DNA of 64,000 nt from Calendula officinalis (Eukaryota > Streptophyta > Magnoliopsida > Asterales > Asteraceae), in NCBI GenBank assembly GCA_963853835.1, contig OY970832.1, forward strand, positions 26,592,208 through 26,656,207. Reading direction: 5' to 3'. Under the pieces are notes generated by a model, which had not been told where the DNA came from, did no database searches, and saw only the letters and a list, made by a program, of their open reading frames with translations. Numbering within the stretch: the stretch's first letter is position 1; each line of letters opens with the position of its first letter. The position numbers and the translations under genes are program-made. Shown piece after piece: positions 24,421 through 36,497 of the stretch.

Positions 24421-25480
24421 ATGGACAATCATGGGAATAAGAAGGAGCTTTGCCAGAACAAATAGAGTGGCTTTCATTATAATAATAACAAGAATCATCC
24501 CACTTTACTATTTCACTCACCAAAAACCCACCCTTTTTCTCTCAAGGGTTTTTGTCTTCTCATTTCTTTTATTTTTATTTTTGTACAAACAAAAACCTTC
24601 TATATGGAGTATATTTTTGCCAAAAATATTAATTTTTTCAAATAATACCCTCTATTTATAGTAGATTAGAACGTTAGTTTGTTGCCATCTTTGGTTGGCA
24701 TTTCTTGTTTTTGTATTTTTTATGAGACTTAAATTGTTAAAGGAAAAGAAAGAAAACCCTTAAATACCAATTAATTTACATAATTATCGGGGATTATGGT
24801 ACTTTACCTACCCAAAACATTTTGTTTTTCATTTTATTTCACTTTATAAATCACATGTTAAATATAGGTTGATCAAATATAGACATGAAAAATCTCATTA
24901 TTAATTAATTTCCGTTTTCCATTCTTTTAATCAAAGAAAACTTTGATGTTTAATGTGTGGCCCTTTTTCTAAATTAATCATGTGAACTCTGCATAATGGC
25001 AATAACAACATTGTTTGAAAAGCTGTTTTAAGGTTGGTATCATGTATCAACTGATGTCTTCTTCTTACGGGATTCACACGTTATGACTTATGCCCCCACA
25101 CATTTAATTGAAAATAGCACTATAATATAAGAGGAATGATATTTGTGTCTACCTATTTAATGATGACAATTATCAAAATCAAGGGATCATACGAGTAAAA
25201 ATAATTAATAAATTACATATGTCAAGTTTAGATATAAGTAGGCACATACGTATGCACAAATATCATTTCTCATAATATAAACATGTTTGGGTAATAAGGT
25301 AATTTTAAAGTGGGAAATAATTTAGACAGAATCTTGTAATAATGATTTTTAATTGGTTTTAAATGTTAATGATATCCAAAAATATTTTTATTCTTAATGT
25401 TTGAGAATCTCAAACTTAAATGGGGATTTATATTCAAATTTGAAACTTCACACATTTAAGTTCGAAATTAAGATAAAGTT
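24421..25480. other. Intergenic, no feature recognised
   Basis: AT-rich sequence between the ARR leader and the Mutator-like element. A 76-codon plus-strand frame at 24431 is hydrophobic low-complexity and not believed. Confidence 0.4.
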
Positions 25481-26790
25481 TGATAAAGGCAAATAAGCCA
25501 ACAAACTTAGTGAAATGTTCAAGGTAGTTCATTAATTTTATCTAATCCCAAGGGATATTTATTAGTCCTTGGATCAAGAAAAATTAATGGTCAAGATCAA
25601 GATTCAAAACCACCACCACCACTACTACAAGCACATGTGCTTCTCCGACGGCCGGAGACGGCGGCCGGTGGCGGCGGACGGCAGCGGACGGCGGTGATGG
25701 GCGGCGGGCGGCGGCGGAGGACGGCGGCCGGAGGTGGCCGTCGGCGGTGGTGACCGGTGGTGGTGGTCGTGACTGGAAGCACATGTGCTTCGTGACTTGT
25801 TTTGATTTTTTTTCTGTGTAGTGAAGCACATGTGTTTCATAACGTCAAGCACATGTGCTTCGTGATTCAAACACAAATGACTTGCTTGTAAGTTACGTTT
25901 GTTCAGGAACAAAAACACATGTGCTTGGCTTTATGAAGCACATGTGCTTCATAATGATATGTTCGTCACTTGTTTTGATTTTTTTTCTATGTAGTGAAGC
26001 ACATGTGTTTCATAACTTCAAGCACATGTGCTTCGTGATTCAAACACAAATGACTTGCTTGTAAGTTACATGTGTTCAGGAACAAAAACACATGTGCTTG
26101 GCTTTATGAAGCACATGTGCTTGGCTTTATGAAGCACATGTGCTTCATAATGATATGTTCGTCACTTGTTTTGATTTTTTTTCTGTGTAGTTAAGCACAT
26201 GTGTTTCATAACGTCAAGCACATGTGCTTCGTGATTCAAACACAAATGACTTGCTTGTAAGTTACATGTGTTCAGGAACAAAAACACATGTGTTTGGCTT
26301 TATGAAGCACATGTGCTTGGCTTTATGAAGCACATGTGCTTCATAATGATATGGTCGTCACTTGTTTTGATTTTGTTTCCGTGTAGTGAAGCACATGTGT
26401 TTTATAACGTCAAGCACATGTGCTTCGTATGCTCCCTTGTGTGTTTAGAAACTCATGTTTTTAGTGACTTGAAGCACATGTGTTTCGTGACCTGAAGCAC
26501 ATGTGCTTCGAAGTAATATGCTGTATTTTAGTGAACCACATGTGCTTCGATACATCAATACCACCACCACCCTCATTAGCACCAGCACCTTCACTGTCAG
26601 CCACCACCACCACCGCCGGCGGACGGCGGCGGACGGCGGCGGCTGTAGGTGGGGGATTTGATCTTGATCATCTTGATCCAATGACTAGGATTTATCCTTT
26701 GGGACTAGACAAATCTTTTGAACTCCCTAGAATACAACTCAACAAACTTATGTTTAAAGGTTTATTTCTTCAAAAACTTATTTACGGGCA
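25480..26790. mobile_element. Mutator-like non-coding element with CACATGTG array
   Basis: Imperfect terminal inverted repeats of about 100 bp: left TCTAATCCCAAGGGATA, CTTGGATCAAGA and GGTCAAGATCAAGAT (25535-25600). The reverse complement of the right end has TCTAGTCCCAAAGGATA, ATTGGATCAAGA and GATCAAGATCAAAT (26650-26720). Just inside each are GGC/GCC-rich and (ACC)n blocks (25610-25780, 26560-26650). The centre holds units of 173, 196 and 196 bp. Outer boundaries are approximate and no target duplication was confirmed. Pro/His-rich frames over the GC blocks are artefacts. Confidence 0.65.
25628..26545. repeat. Array of about 21 CACATGTG palindromes
   Basis: GAAGCACATGTGCTTC and close variants recur on average every 45 bp within a tandem repeat. 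Unit starts near 25794, 25967, 26163 and 26359 share CTTGTTTTGATTTTTTTTC. CACATGTG is an extended E-box, the core type bound by plant bHLH factors. Confidence 0.85.
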
Positions 26791-27790
26791 TAATTATAAT
26801 GTTTTACTTTATCCATCACTATATTTCCTACAACTATAAATGGTCTTCAATTATATTATGATAAAAAAAAATAAAGAAATGTTGGTAATGATATATCAAT
26901 TTAGAAGTGTTACAAATATTTGGAAAAGAACTAATTGTTTTGGGAGATACCATGTATATTCGCTCCGGCGATATTACAGATACGTGTCGATACCAAATGG
27001 CCGGAACGGGAAGTACAGCAAAGTGGGAGCGTGGTTGTATGTGGGACCATGTGACACGTCATTACGGCAAAAATGGCAACTGCCTGGACCCCAACATGTG
27101 GGTAAAACCCAACCATTGAAACCACTGTATAGTTTGACCAAGTGCATGGGCCCTCCTTCCAATTTCCAACAACCTTATTGGTTCACGATGTGACGATTGT
27201 ATGCTTGTGAGACCCACCAACAATTATTACTTTTTCTTTAAGGTCCTTGGAAGTTGCCGAATGTTGAAAGTGATACTTGTTTTAATAACTAACAGGTTTT
27301 ACCCGTTTCATGCGGCACAGATTTTCATATGATACTCGGAAATTTTCAGATCGAACGAATTTTCCTTCGAGAATCCGGTTTTGGGTTCGTAGAGTGAGAA
27401 ACTCATCGAGTGTTTTATACTACATTGTGGTATATTGTCTTGTCGGATCGTGATTTTGGGTACAAGCCATTAGAGGGATTCTATTTGGATCCTAGTCATT
27501 TGCAAGCTCTCAAGAATTAGATCGCAAGGATTTTTGCCGAGCACTAACAAGGTATGTTTTAGGTTACAATTTCCTATTTACTTTAGTTTTGTAGATCTAA
27601 TCTATCAATAGAGTTTTGTATATCAACTAGCATATTGTTTGTAATTTTCGGCTTCGTATGTATCTGATTGATAGCAACAAAACCCAACATTTTTCAAAAT
27701 AAGTAAGTTCAATTTAACATTTCCAAAATAAGTAAGTTCAATTTAACATTTTTAAAAGTAATAATTGAATAAAAATTGAAAAAAAAAAAA
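26791..27790. other. Unassigned region
   Basis: Contains a 117-codon plus-strand frame (26840-27193) with no recognisable domain, not called as a gene. Near 27,293-27,315 the minus strand reads CGGGTAAAACCTGTTAG, reminiscent of a Helitron 3' end. AATAAGTAAGTTCAATTTAACATTT is repeated twice at about 27,697-27,751. Confidence 0.3.
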
Positions 27791-27794
27791 CCAC

Positions 27795-28171
27795 ACCTTT
27801 GTGTTCAAAAGTATCAAAAAAATCAGGTATCCGAAAAGATATCTGATATCTAGAATCCGGGTATCTAAAAATCTGGGTATTTGAAAATCCGGATTCGGAT
27901 AACGGATCCGGAGAGTGTCTTGAAACTTTTGGATACCCGATATCCGAAAAATTATTCGAAATATCCAAAATATCCACACACAAAAATCTGAAATACCCGA
28001 AATATCCGAAAAATATTTGGCTATTTTGTTTTGTTCGGATACCGGATATCCGGATTTGGATACCCGAAATTACACATATCCAAAATCCGGGTATCCAAAT
28101 TTCAGATACCGGATTCAGATAGTTAAAAATCACTATTGGAAAATATGGATACCCGATTTTGAACACCCCTG
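27795..28171. mobile_element. GATATCC-repeat MITE, probably hAT-like
   Basis: Dozens of degenerate GGATATCCGAAAT/GGGTATCC motifs are bounded by TGTGTTCAAAAGTATC on the left and, inverted, CAGGGGTGTTCAAAATC on the right. CAGGGGTGTTCAAA-type ends are common in plant hAT MITEs. No 8-bp target duplication was found. The same family is at about 56,499-56,796. Confidence 0.5.
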
Positions 28172-28404
28172 CATTTTAAGCTTTTAGATAGATCTGATAA
28201 AATTCTACTTGACATGTCAACCCAACTCATTTAAAACCCAAATTAATGGGTTGAGTTGTAACTTTCGACCCGCTGGTCGTAAACGGGTCAACCCGTTTAC
28301 AATCCGCCGTATAAACAGATTGGATTGAGTTTAAATTTACAAATCATTACAAACCGTGAACCCGATTAAATACTATATATTTTTTAGTTATATAATATAT
28401 TATT

Positions 28405-29730
28405 TAGAGTTAATTACACGTTTGGTCCTTTAAGTTGGTACCAGATTTCACGTATGATCCTAAACTTTCAATTCCGACAAGTGTAGTCCTTTAGTTTGTC
28501 AATTTTATCATGTTTGGTCCTTTTGGTCAAACGGTGTTAACTTTTTATGTTAAGTGACTCCATGTGCAATGCATATGAGGGCAAATTGGTCTTTTTTCAC
28601 CATCTTTGGTCCCACCACTCCAATTTCTCTATGTTTGAATCATCTTCAACCCCTCACCCTCTCAAAAACACAAAATCCAAATAGCTCTGAAACACTGCAA
28701 ACCGAAATTACTCCGGTTAATAATCCCAGTTTCAATTTAACAAGAATGCATCTAATTTGACCAAAAACAAGAATTCAAATAAGACATACTTTGAAGGAAA
28801 TGGTACCGGCGAGAGCATCAAGATCTTCAAGCAATTTACCATGACAAATCCCATTCTATGGATTCCGGTACTGTTCTCGGAGAATGTAATCAGAAGAAAG
28901 AGGATAATCAATGGTGGTTCGGCTATGTGACGGTGTTTTACTACTGGTGATGGTGGCGGTTGCGGTGGTGGAACGGGTGTCGAAAATGTTGGATCTTGCT
29001 TGCCAGAGAGCATTAGTCATCGGCGAATGATACACCCCGACCACAAATTCGCCGCCTTTCCCGACACCATCGCTCAATTTATCTCGCTCTAACCCTTCTT
29101 CCCCGTTACCAACAGCGCCATCGCAAACCCTAGATTTGCCGTCGTACAAAACCTATTCACGGTCTGAGCTGAGCAGATGAGAGAGAGATGGAGCGAGAGA
29201 GATAGAACAGCTCGAAGAACAATGGTGGTTAAGAATAGGTGGGGCGGTGTTTTGGTGGTGTACCGGAGATGAGACCGATGGTTGCAAGGAGGCCGCCGAT
29301 GGTGATGGTGATGGTGACGGTGGCGGTGCGATGTAGGTGGTGGTTGCTTGGAGTTGTCGACTTGCCGATGTTGTTAATGGATCTAGTATTATGTAGGTGG
29401 TAGCTACTTGGTGGTTGTTGAGGTTTTAAGGAAGAAGAAGTAGCTGATGAGATTGTAAGGGAAATTGTACAATATGCAGTTTTAGTTGTACACAAATAAA
29501 TGGTTGTAATTTATGTTTGAACAGTTGTACATGAATGATGAAAGGACTATTTTGCCCTCATATGCATTGCACATGAAGTCACTTAACAGAAAGACTTAAC
29601 ACCATTTGGCCAAAATGACCAAACATGACAAATTGACAAACTAAAGGACTACACTTGTCGGAATTGAAAGTTTAGGACCAAATGTGAAATCTAGTACCAA
29701 CTTAAAGGACCAAACGTGTAGTTAACTCTA
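28405..29730. mobile_element. Pack-MULE-like element carrying a host gene fragment
   Basis: Terminal inverted repeats of about 190 bp (28405-28595 and 29540-29730) share TAGAGTTAA, CACGTTTGGTCCTTTAAG, TTTCAATTCCGACAAGTG and CATGTGCAATGCATATGAGG. Between them lies a fragment of a cellular gene in the minus orientation, preceded by a GC-richer region. Long TIRs around captured exons define Pack-MULEs. Flanking 9-bp duplications are not evident, possibly because the right side was later rearranged. Confidence 0.8.
28790..29149 (-). pseudogene. Captured acyl-CoA thioesterase (ACOT9/10-like hotdog) fragment
   Basis: The minus-strand frame reads VYHSPMTNALWQARSNIFD, then SKTPSHSRTTI, then SSDYILREQYRNP. 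After a frame change near 28862 it continues GKLLEDLDALAGTISFK and stops at a GTATGT splice-donor-like sequence. These blocks, in this order, are characteristic of plant acyl-coenzyme A thioesterases of the ACOT9/10 hotdog type. The missing WNE(I/V)R-like link and the frame change show it is not a functional thioesterase. A 97-residue open frame from 29149 could still be translated. Its location inside Mutator-type inverted repeats identifies it as transduplicated host sequence. Confidence 0.75.
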
Positions 29731-29738
29731 TTGTTTAC

Positions 29739-30001
29739 TCCCTCCGTCCCACAAAAAACTTCTCATTTCACTCTAAATTTTTGTCCCACAAAAAACTTCT
29801 CATTTCTTATATTTGATGGACTACACACAATAAAAAATTATTATTACTAAAGACTTCATCACTAATATCCACTAATTATCTTTCTCTCTCCAACTCAATC
29901 TTATATTTTAATCAAAAGTATTATCAATGACCTCACCACTAACTATCACCTAAAAACTTGTGCAAAAGACAAATGGGAAATTTTTTGTGGGACGGAGGGA
30001 G
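29739..30001. mobile_element. Stowaway MITE
   Basis: Ends CTCCCTCCGTCCCAC and GTGGGACGGAGGGAG are perfect inverted repeats flanked by TA (29737-29738, 30002-30003). Length 263 bp. Tc1/mariner-type Stowaway family. The interrupted copy at 52790-54059 belongs to the same family. Confidence 0.93.
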
Positions 30002-30002
30002 T

Positions 30003-30220
30003 ATTTGTTTATTTATATTTATTATATATTTACCTAAATAAAGGACTACACTTGTCGGAATTGACAAACTAAAGGACTACACTTGTCGGAATTGAAAGTT
30101 TAGGACCAAATGTGAAATCTGGTACCAACTTAAAGGACCAAACGTATAATTAACACTATTGTTTATTTGTTTATTTATATTTATTATATATTTACCTAAA
30201 TAAACCCTAATTTAGCTCAT
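30003..30220. repeat. Duplicated right end of the Pack-MULE and its flank
   Basis: Contains a second copy of the right TIR (GGACTACACTTGTCGGAATTG through AAAGGACCAAACGT, about 30045-30155). TGTTTATTTATATTTATTATATATTTACCTAAATAAA occurs on both sides of it (about 30008 and 30168), so a block of about 160 bp is tandemly duplicated. Confidence 0.75.
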
Positions 30221-32311
30221 TAAGTTTTGATAATTTATTTTCTTTCTTTTCATCTAATATTCTTCTATTAATATTCGTTTCTCCTCCATAAAAATATGTG
30301 TTTTTCTCAATTGAGATTCTTCTCCTTAGACCTGATTCTCCTTCATTGTGCATGTTTCTTTCATATTTGATTCATCTTTTTTTTTATTGAACTATTAAAG
30401 TATTACGATATTTAAATGGGTCACTCTACTTGCAACCCGATTATTAAACAAGTAGAGTTGGGAAATCTCTAAACATGTCAATATGTTTATGAACTAACAT
30501 GTTTGATAAATAGATTGTGTTAAAAATCTCAGTTCATTTAGCTAAATAAATAGGTTAGATTAAGTTTTTTAACCTGCAAACCCAAACAGGTCAAACCGTT
30601 TTTCAAATGAATTCTACTTTTCAACAGCAATGCCGTTTTACAAATCAAAATTTGTTTTCTCCATCCTAAATTTTAATTTAAAAACTACATGTATTATATA
30701 GACGTACATAATACATGTGCTTTGGAAATTCACTGGAAATAGAAACAAAATAAAAATTAATCAAGAGATGCAACATTGTAAGATTCAATTGAAAGGAAAG
30801 AGGCTCATATCTGTAATTTAGAAGTCAGACAAAGGGGTCAGACACCGCCATGGCTGCAACACCGGTTGCACGCATGTGCCTTCCGGGTTGCCCCGCCAAG
30901 ATACGGGCCGAATTTCACCCTAAACCCGATTTTGATGCTCGGAAAACAATCCATACAGAAATTTAAATCATCGCCATCTCCAAATATCATACCTGAAAAT
31001 GTCATACATATAATTCATACACTCACACACACACACATATATATGTGTATAGAGAGAGACAGAGAAAGAGGTCCTGAGAAAGAGCGAGTGCATATATTTG
31101 TTGTTTTTATCTATCGAAGGGTTGTTGATTTTCATGGAAAAATGGGGAGAAATTCATCGGCTCGACATGATCTGATAAGATCCGATCATGTTGTGGCAAG
31201 AGAGGGGCAACTACCCTTAAAAAACTCCCCGTCTCTCTCACCGGAGCCTCGTTTGATTTTCCGAGCATCTTCCTCAGATCCCCAATTTTTGTTTCATTCA
31301 CTTCTGTAACAGTGTTTTTATAGTCGCACTAGTTACCCTTTACATCCTTCAGATTCTTCTAAAATTACCAATACGGTCATGGGCTGTGTAGGGTTGAGAG
31401 AGGGCATGTTGGTCAATCAACAACATAAAAATCAAATATCAGACTACTATAAGTCTATAACTAGACATACTCATATATTCAGATATTCAAATACACATTT
31501 TATCAATACAACACTTAATAGGAAAAAATAAACAAACAAGCCCTAAACTGGTAATCTTAAAAGTAATGTGCAGACCACTCCCAACAGTGAAAGAAACTGA
31601 CACTGTTAGTTTTTGCCAAATCAACGCCACATCAGCTCACCCTCCAACTGACACTAACTAACGTACTCATGTCAATAATACTTCTTCCCTTCAGTTTTTT
31701 GGGGACCCACCATTATAAAATACACACACAAAATACCCCTTTGGGCCCCACCTCACCAACCCATCCCTCCTTTCCTTCCCATCCCCAAACTCACGAAATC
31801 AAACCGATGACAAAAGTGACGGTATTGTGTCAATGGTTACATTCCGTCCCCAAACTCACAAAACCCACTAAAGCAACTTGATTAACTGAATCAAAACATC
31901 AAATAGCTAGTTTGAGTGTGCCAGAGCAAATATTAGTAACACAGTTAAAACCGTTTGCATATAATCACATTTTAATTTATTTTAACCTTATAAATTTGTG
32001 CTATTATAAGTGATTAACAATCATCTTTCATCAAATATGTACATATAAATTACAGACCACGAGCAAGTTAACAACAAATGAAACCAAAAACACAAAACAC
32101 CAACTTCTTTCTTTCCCTATCGATACAAATTTCTAGCACGCGTAAAAATAAAATTAAAAACGTTACTTACACATGAACCCCAATCAAATACGTCAAATTA
32201 TAAAAAAATAAAAACTTAAAACTCACTGGAATTCAACTCAAAACACATCAAACAACCACGGTTTGTGCAAGATTTCTTGATAAAAATAAAAAATAAAAAG
32301 TAAAAATGTAT
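30221..32311. other. Intergenic, no firm feature
   Basis: At 30,850-31,310 a less AT-rich stretch with (CA)n, (GA)n and an open frame of 147 codons (plus) looks like old 5'-leader or exon material, but no domain is recognisable on either strand. A pyrimidine-rich, CCCCAAACTCACGAAA-type repeat lies at 31,780-31,870. Confidence 0.3.
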
Positions 32312-34607
32312 CTATTTTTGACCAAATCTCAAGCATTTGTTATGTTTGACTCCTGTGATACACGATACTGATGAAGGCCGTTGTTTGTTTGGTTTTTGGA
32401 TCGAGACTTTCTCCATTGCAGTTATAAACTTGCGCAAATGTCTTATGTACTCTGGGTAAGCTTCAAGGTTGCAGTGGCCCCCACCTTCAACCCATAAAGG
32501 ATCGTATTTTTCTTTTGCTAATTCCCATAATCGTTTTCCGTGTGAAAAGTCAACTATATCATCACTTGTGCCCTGTCAAAAGTCAAACTAGATTCAAGGA
32601 CCCATTCAATTTATTGTGTTTTACCAATTTACCTTTGCAATAATTGAAAAGGTTAGTATTTTACAAATTCATACAAGGATAGAATAGGTATAGCGACAAT
32701 TTTTGTGATCATTAATGGGCTCATATTAGCAAAAAGCCAAAAACCCAATAAAAAATCATAGTAATTGTGCACATTACTATTTTAGTTTGTCTCAAAATAA
32801 TTAGTTAGTTTCTAAATTATTTACCAGGTTTCCCATTTTACCCCTACACGCACTGAAAAGAAAACCCAGTTTGGAATGATTACACGTTTTCTAGAACAGG
32901 TAAAACTGTCATTAAACTAATTAAAAGACTGCATCAATTACATATTTGATATTTCTTAAATTGTTTGTTTGTATCTGATGGACAAATATGAGAGACTCTA
33001 TTAGTTACTACTAAATTTTACTACTTATTTTCATACTCATTTTATCAATACAAATGTCCAAATCAAAGGATAAGATTAGGCAACAGAATTAGTGGATCTC
33101 ACATTACAATTATTTTATGAGTAGAAAATTTTCTTGCAATAAAGCTGAAATATACATGTATAAAAGGGGATGAAATGAGGAATACTTACATGTATAACTA
33201 GAACAGGACAGCTCACTTTTTGAATTTTGTCAATATTCTGTATTCAAACAAAATGAAGAAACAGTTTAATGAATTTCAAAAACTTAAATTATCATTATAA
33301 TTTCTCTAATTATGCTATAAAGTTTAACTATCTGTAAATTTCAAGAAAAGATAATAAAATAAAATAAAAAAAATCGTAGGCCAGGCTAACATAACCTGAC
33401 CCGTTACCCAGCCCTCACATTTTTTTTCTCTTCAATTTTAGTGTAAATGAAGGGAAATTAAAATAGGAGGTCAAATTTTACCTTAAATATATCAAACCAT
33501 AGTGTCATCTTTACATTATACAAAACTCTAATTCCTGAAAGAATTGCACTATGCAAAACAACACCTCTCAACCTTTGTAATCGGGCCGCCAAGTGTAACG
33601 TGGGCCCACTACCAACCGATTGACCATACAAAATGATATCTTCTTGTTTAATTCCATATCTGTCCTTCAAGCAATTGTACACTGCCTCTATGTCATAGTA
33701 TGTGTTGACTTCAGATGGCTGGTCAACCAAAAAACCAATCTTAAGAACATCATTTAAAGCATCTATTTAATCTAAAAAGTTGGAATTATTTATTTACCTT
33801 GCCCGTTGAAGCTCCGTATCCTGAGTAGTCATAACTGCAAATGTACATCATAAAAATTTCAAAATAAGAATTAATGAACACTTTGGGTTTTCAAAAGGTT
33901 GACTTTTTTGGGTCAAAGATGCTACAGTTTAGATTGAAATCAATATGGTTCTCGTCCTAAATTCGAGACAATGTTTAACTCTAATTACTTAATTAGTTAT
34001 ATGAAGTTCATCTATTTCTTAATAAGTCAATTTTTTATAGAATTTGTAAAATTTTGGAGCTCAGAAATTAGTTTAAATTGGTTGAAGAATCAAACCCTAA
34101 TAACAGAATTCAATTATTTGAAAAGAACAAAAACCAAAACAGCATGTGCCGGCTGTTGAGGTAATCTAATAACCAAACAAAAAAGCAATCAATATTTTAA
34201 CAACCTAAAATCAGAATCAACAAGATCAAATTCAATCAATACTAAGATTCTTGATTCAAACACAAGTATATATATATAGTAAAAGAAACATCAAAATACC
34301 TCATGATATTGAGTCTGAGGTGAGCTCTAAGCTCAATAAATAACTCTTGCATCTGACCTAAATCAGCAGCGTTACCATGAGAGTACAAAAGTGTGAATTT
34401 ACCAAAAGGGTGTTTCCAAAATGTAGCAACGATTTTATTTCCGACTTTTGTATCAAGAACGTGAATATCAACGTTTTTATCTTGCGTTATTCCTGTAAAA
34501 CAATATATTTTTTCCCCATTTTCTTCATCTGTACAAACATCATATGATGGTGGTTCTGGTGGGAAAAATGCAAACTTTGCAGCTATATTTGAGGTGACAT
34601 TTCCCAT
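32312..34607 (-). CDS. ABHD17-like alpha/beta hydrolase (serine hydrolase)
   Basis: Five exons join in phase to 296 residues: 34607-34300, 33834-33798, 33718-33482, 33237-33190, 32572-32312. The N-terminus MGNVTS fits an N-myristoylation signal and [14 protein letters not shown] is typical of this plant family. The catalytic triad is visible: S149 in GQSVGSG, D214 in GTSDD and H243 in GGGHCN. The oxyanion-side motif [12 protein letters not shown] and [12 protein letters not shown] are also present. Animal ABHD17 proteins are protein depalmitoylases at membranes; for plant members a similar thioesterase role is inferred only. The C-terminal tail ([14 protein letters not shown] onward) is hydrophilic. 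Start chosen at the only upstream Met with the conserved N-terminus. Transcribed away from the ARR gene with no shared control visible. Confidence 0.93.
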
Positions 34608-35089
34608 TTAACAACAAAACCCCACCTCATAAAGATCATTAATTTCTCCAAAAGATTGAAACCCCTTTTTAATTCATAAGTTTGATGAAAAAATAATGTG
34701 ATTTTCTATCTGGGTTTGAATATTTTTACTTCAAGATTTTAACTTTTTTTAATTAAATGAAGATAAATGATCCGATCTAACGGGGAGAAGAAGAAATTAA
34801 TGAAGAAAGACAATAAAAAAAGAAAGATTAATATGAAAATGAATGAAAGAATGATGTTGGTGTTAATGATGAAGATGATGAATAGATAATAGCAAAGGGT
34901 GTGATGGTCATGATCTCTGTATTTTATGTACTGTCCACACTTGTTCATTTATGAATGGTCATCTTTTCTTTCAAATTGGAAATGTCAATTTTACCCCCAA
35001 AGTCTATCCATGTTCTTCCCATTCATTTCAATTTTCTATTTCTATTTTTGTATAGGAACTCAAATTGTAGACTTTATAGTAATCAAAAT
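34608..35089. other. ABHD17-like upstream region
   Basis: AT-rich leader and promoter of the minus-strand hydrolase gene. GAAGAAG-rich runs (34,785-34,880) form CT-rich leader sequence on the gene strand. No specific element assigned. Confidence 0.3.
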
Positions 35090-35091
35090 TA

Positions 35092-35377
35092 CTTCCTCCG
35101 TATTAAAATAAGTGAATTACTTTTTTTTTTGAGGTGTATTAAAATAAGTGAATCACTTTCCTTATTTAGTAAGTTTTTATATTTAAAATTACCTCTTTAC
35201 CCTTACTTATCCCTCTTTAGAAATCATTAAAGGTGTGGGGTCTCATCTATTTTTGTCATATTCCTATATATGTGGCTCATCCATTCTAATTACCTCATTT
35301 AATTTCACTAATATCTTATTATCTTATTTTGCCTCAAAAAACGTAAACTTCAAAGTGATTCACTTAATACGAAAGTT
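35092..35377. mobile_element. Stowaway-like MITE (CTTCCTCCG type), one end eroded
   Basis: The left end TA|CTTCCTCCGTATTAAAATAAGTG matches, inverted, GATTCACTTAATACGAAAG at about 35355-35375, where a few bases of the terminal GGAGG are missing. Same family as the intact copy at 53396-53709. Confidence 0.75.
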
Positions 35378-35770
35378 TATTTTAAGACCGTGTTTCGTGT
35401 AGTTATTGTATGTATTTTAGATATGTGGTTTTGAAGGGGACTTTTTGGACTTTTGTAACTTGGAGTTTTTACTTTTTTTTTTAAAATATATTTTTCATTA
35501 CATGAAGTATATAACATTTTGGACATTCCTAAATTTTGGGAAACATTTACATTTTGAAAACAATTAACAACCCAACAACTTAAATTTACGACATTCATGT
35601 TATTAGATAAAGCAGATGTAGATTATTTGACTATAAATACTTATATACCTTATTATTTTTATTAATCTCCAAACTTATACTATTTTAATGACCACCACAT
35701 AAATACATAATAATCTCACAGAAAAAGTTTTGTTTGTTATTTCAATTATATGTGATTATGTCAACTCTAA

Positions 35771-36095
35771 GAGCATATCCAATCACACTCTATCCCCAAC
35801 TCCATCTCTATATCTAAAGTTTTTTCAACTCCAAACCAACTCTATCCTTCATTTCAAATATAGAATTTCTTGAAAATCACTCTATATTTGAAGTGAGAGG
35901 GTATCAACTCTATCAATTGACCTCACTTTGCAATGTAAGTATAATTATTAGTTGAACGTGGGTCCCATTAAGTTTTGAAGTGTTTTGAAGAGAAGAATAT
36001 AGTAAATGTTTGAGTTCGGATGTTATTTAGAGGGAATAGTCCCACAATTTATAGAGATGGATAGAATTTAATAGAGATTATGGTTGGAGATTCTC
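35771..36095. mobile_element. Tourist-like MITE (PIF/Harbinger)
   Basis: Ends GAGCATATCCAATCA and GGTTGGAGATTCTC are imperfect inverted repeats, flanked by the 3-bp duplication TAA at 35768-35770 and 36096-36098. The 325-bp interior has no coding capacity. Confidence 0.85.
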
Positions 36096-36126
36096 TAATC
36101 ATCAAATTGCAAACATAAAATGTGAT

Positions 36127-36497
36127 TTTTTATAATTTTTTTGAACGGCGTGCATTTTATTAACAAATGTTTGAGTTCGGATTTTTTGAACGGCGTGCAT
36201 TTTATGACATAGGGTTACAACACCACTCATTCCACATGTGACTAAGATTACAAGAGGGGGCTCTATATTTTATCCAAAAGAAAGATATTGCTTGGATGTA
36301 TCCACCTCTCGAGTAGCTTTGAGAATCGCCCGGAGAGTTAAAAGCTTTTCCGTTTCTATGCCTCCATATAATCCAAAAGAAAATGTAAATAATGCTCATA
36401 AGACCCTGTTTTCTGATTTTTTTCATGTCAACTGTATACAACCAATTTAACAGCTCGAGAATTGAACCGAACCTCATTAAATCAATCTTCCACCATA
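36127..36497 (-). mobile_element. 5'-truncated LINE (L1-type) 3' end
   Basis: The minus-strand frame has IYIFFWIIWRHRNGKAFN and later SFFWIKYRAP..EWCCNP, the pattern at the extreme C-terminus of plant L1 reverse transcriptase polyproteins. It is followed by a short 3' UTR ending in poly-A (poly-T at 36127-36147). A 16-bp target duplication AAACATAAAATGTGAT flanks it (36111-36126, 36498-36513). The UTR segment GAACGGCGTGCATTTTAT is present twice (36148, 36190). Confidence 0.87.

Noticed and set aside
25584..25918. Pro/Arg/His-rich frames over the GC-rich block
   Set aside because: Low-complexity GGC/GCC and (ACC)n sequence inside the Mutator-like element; several frames and both strands are open at once.
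25780..26500. Regularly spaced palindromic repeats resembling a CRISPR array
   Set aside because: Plant nuclear context, spacers are themselves repeated, and no cas genes; it is a tandem repeat within a transposon.
26840..27193. 117-codon plus-strand frame
   Set aside because: No recognisable domain, no splice support and overlapping frames of similar length on both strands.
30866..31309. 147-codon plus-strand frame
   Set aside because: Passes through (CA)n and (GA)n simple repeats, no domain; minus strand equally plausible as old leader sequence.
36202..36477. 91-codon frame considered as a separate gene
   Set aside because: It is the C-terminal remnant of a LINE reverse transcriptase within an insertion with its own target duplication.
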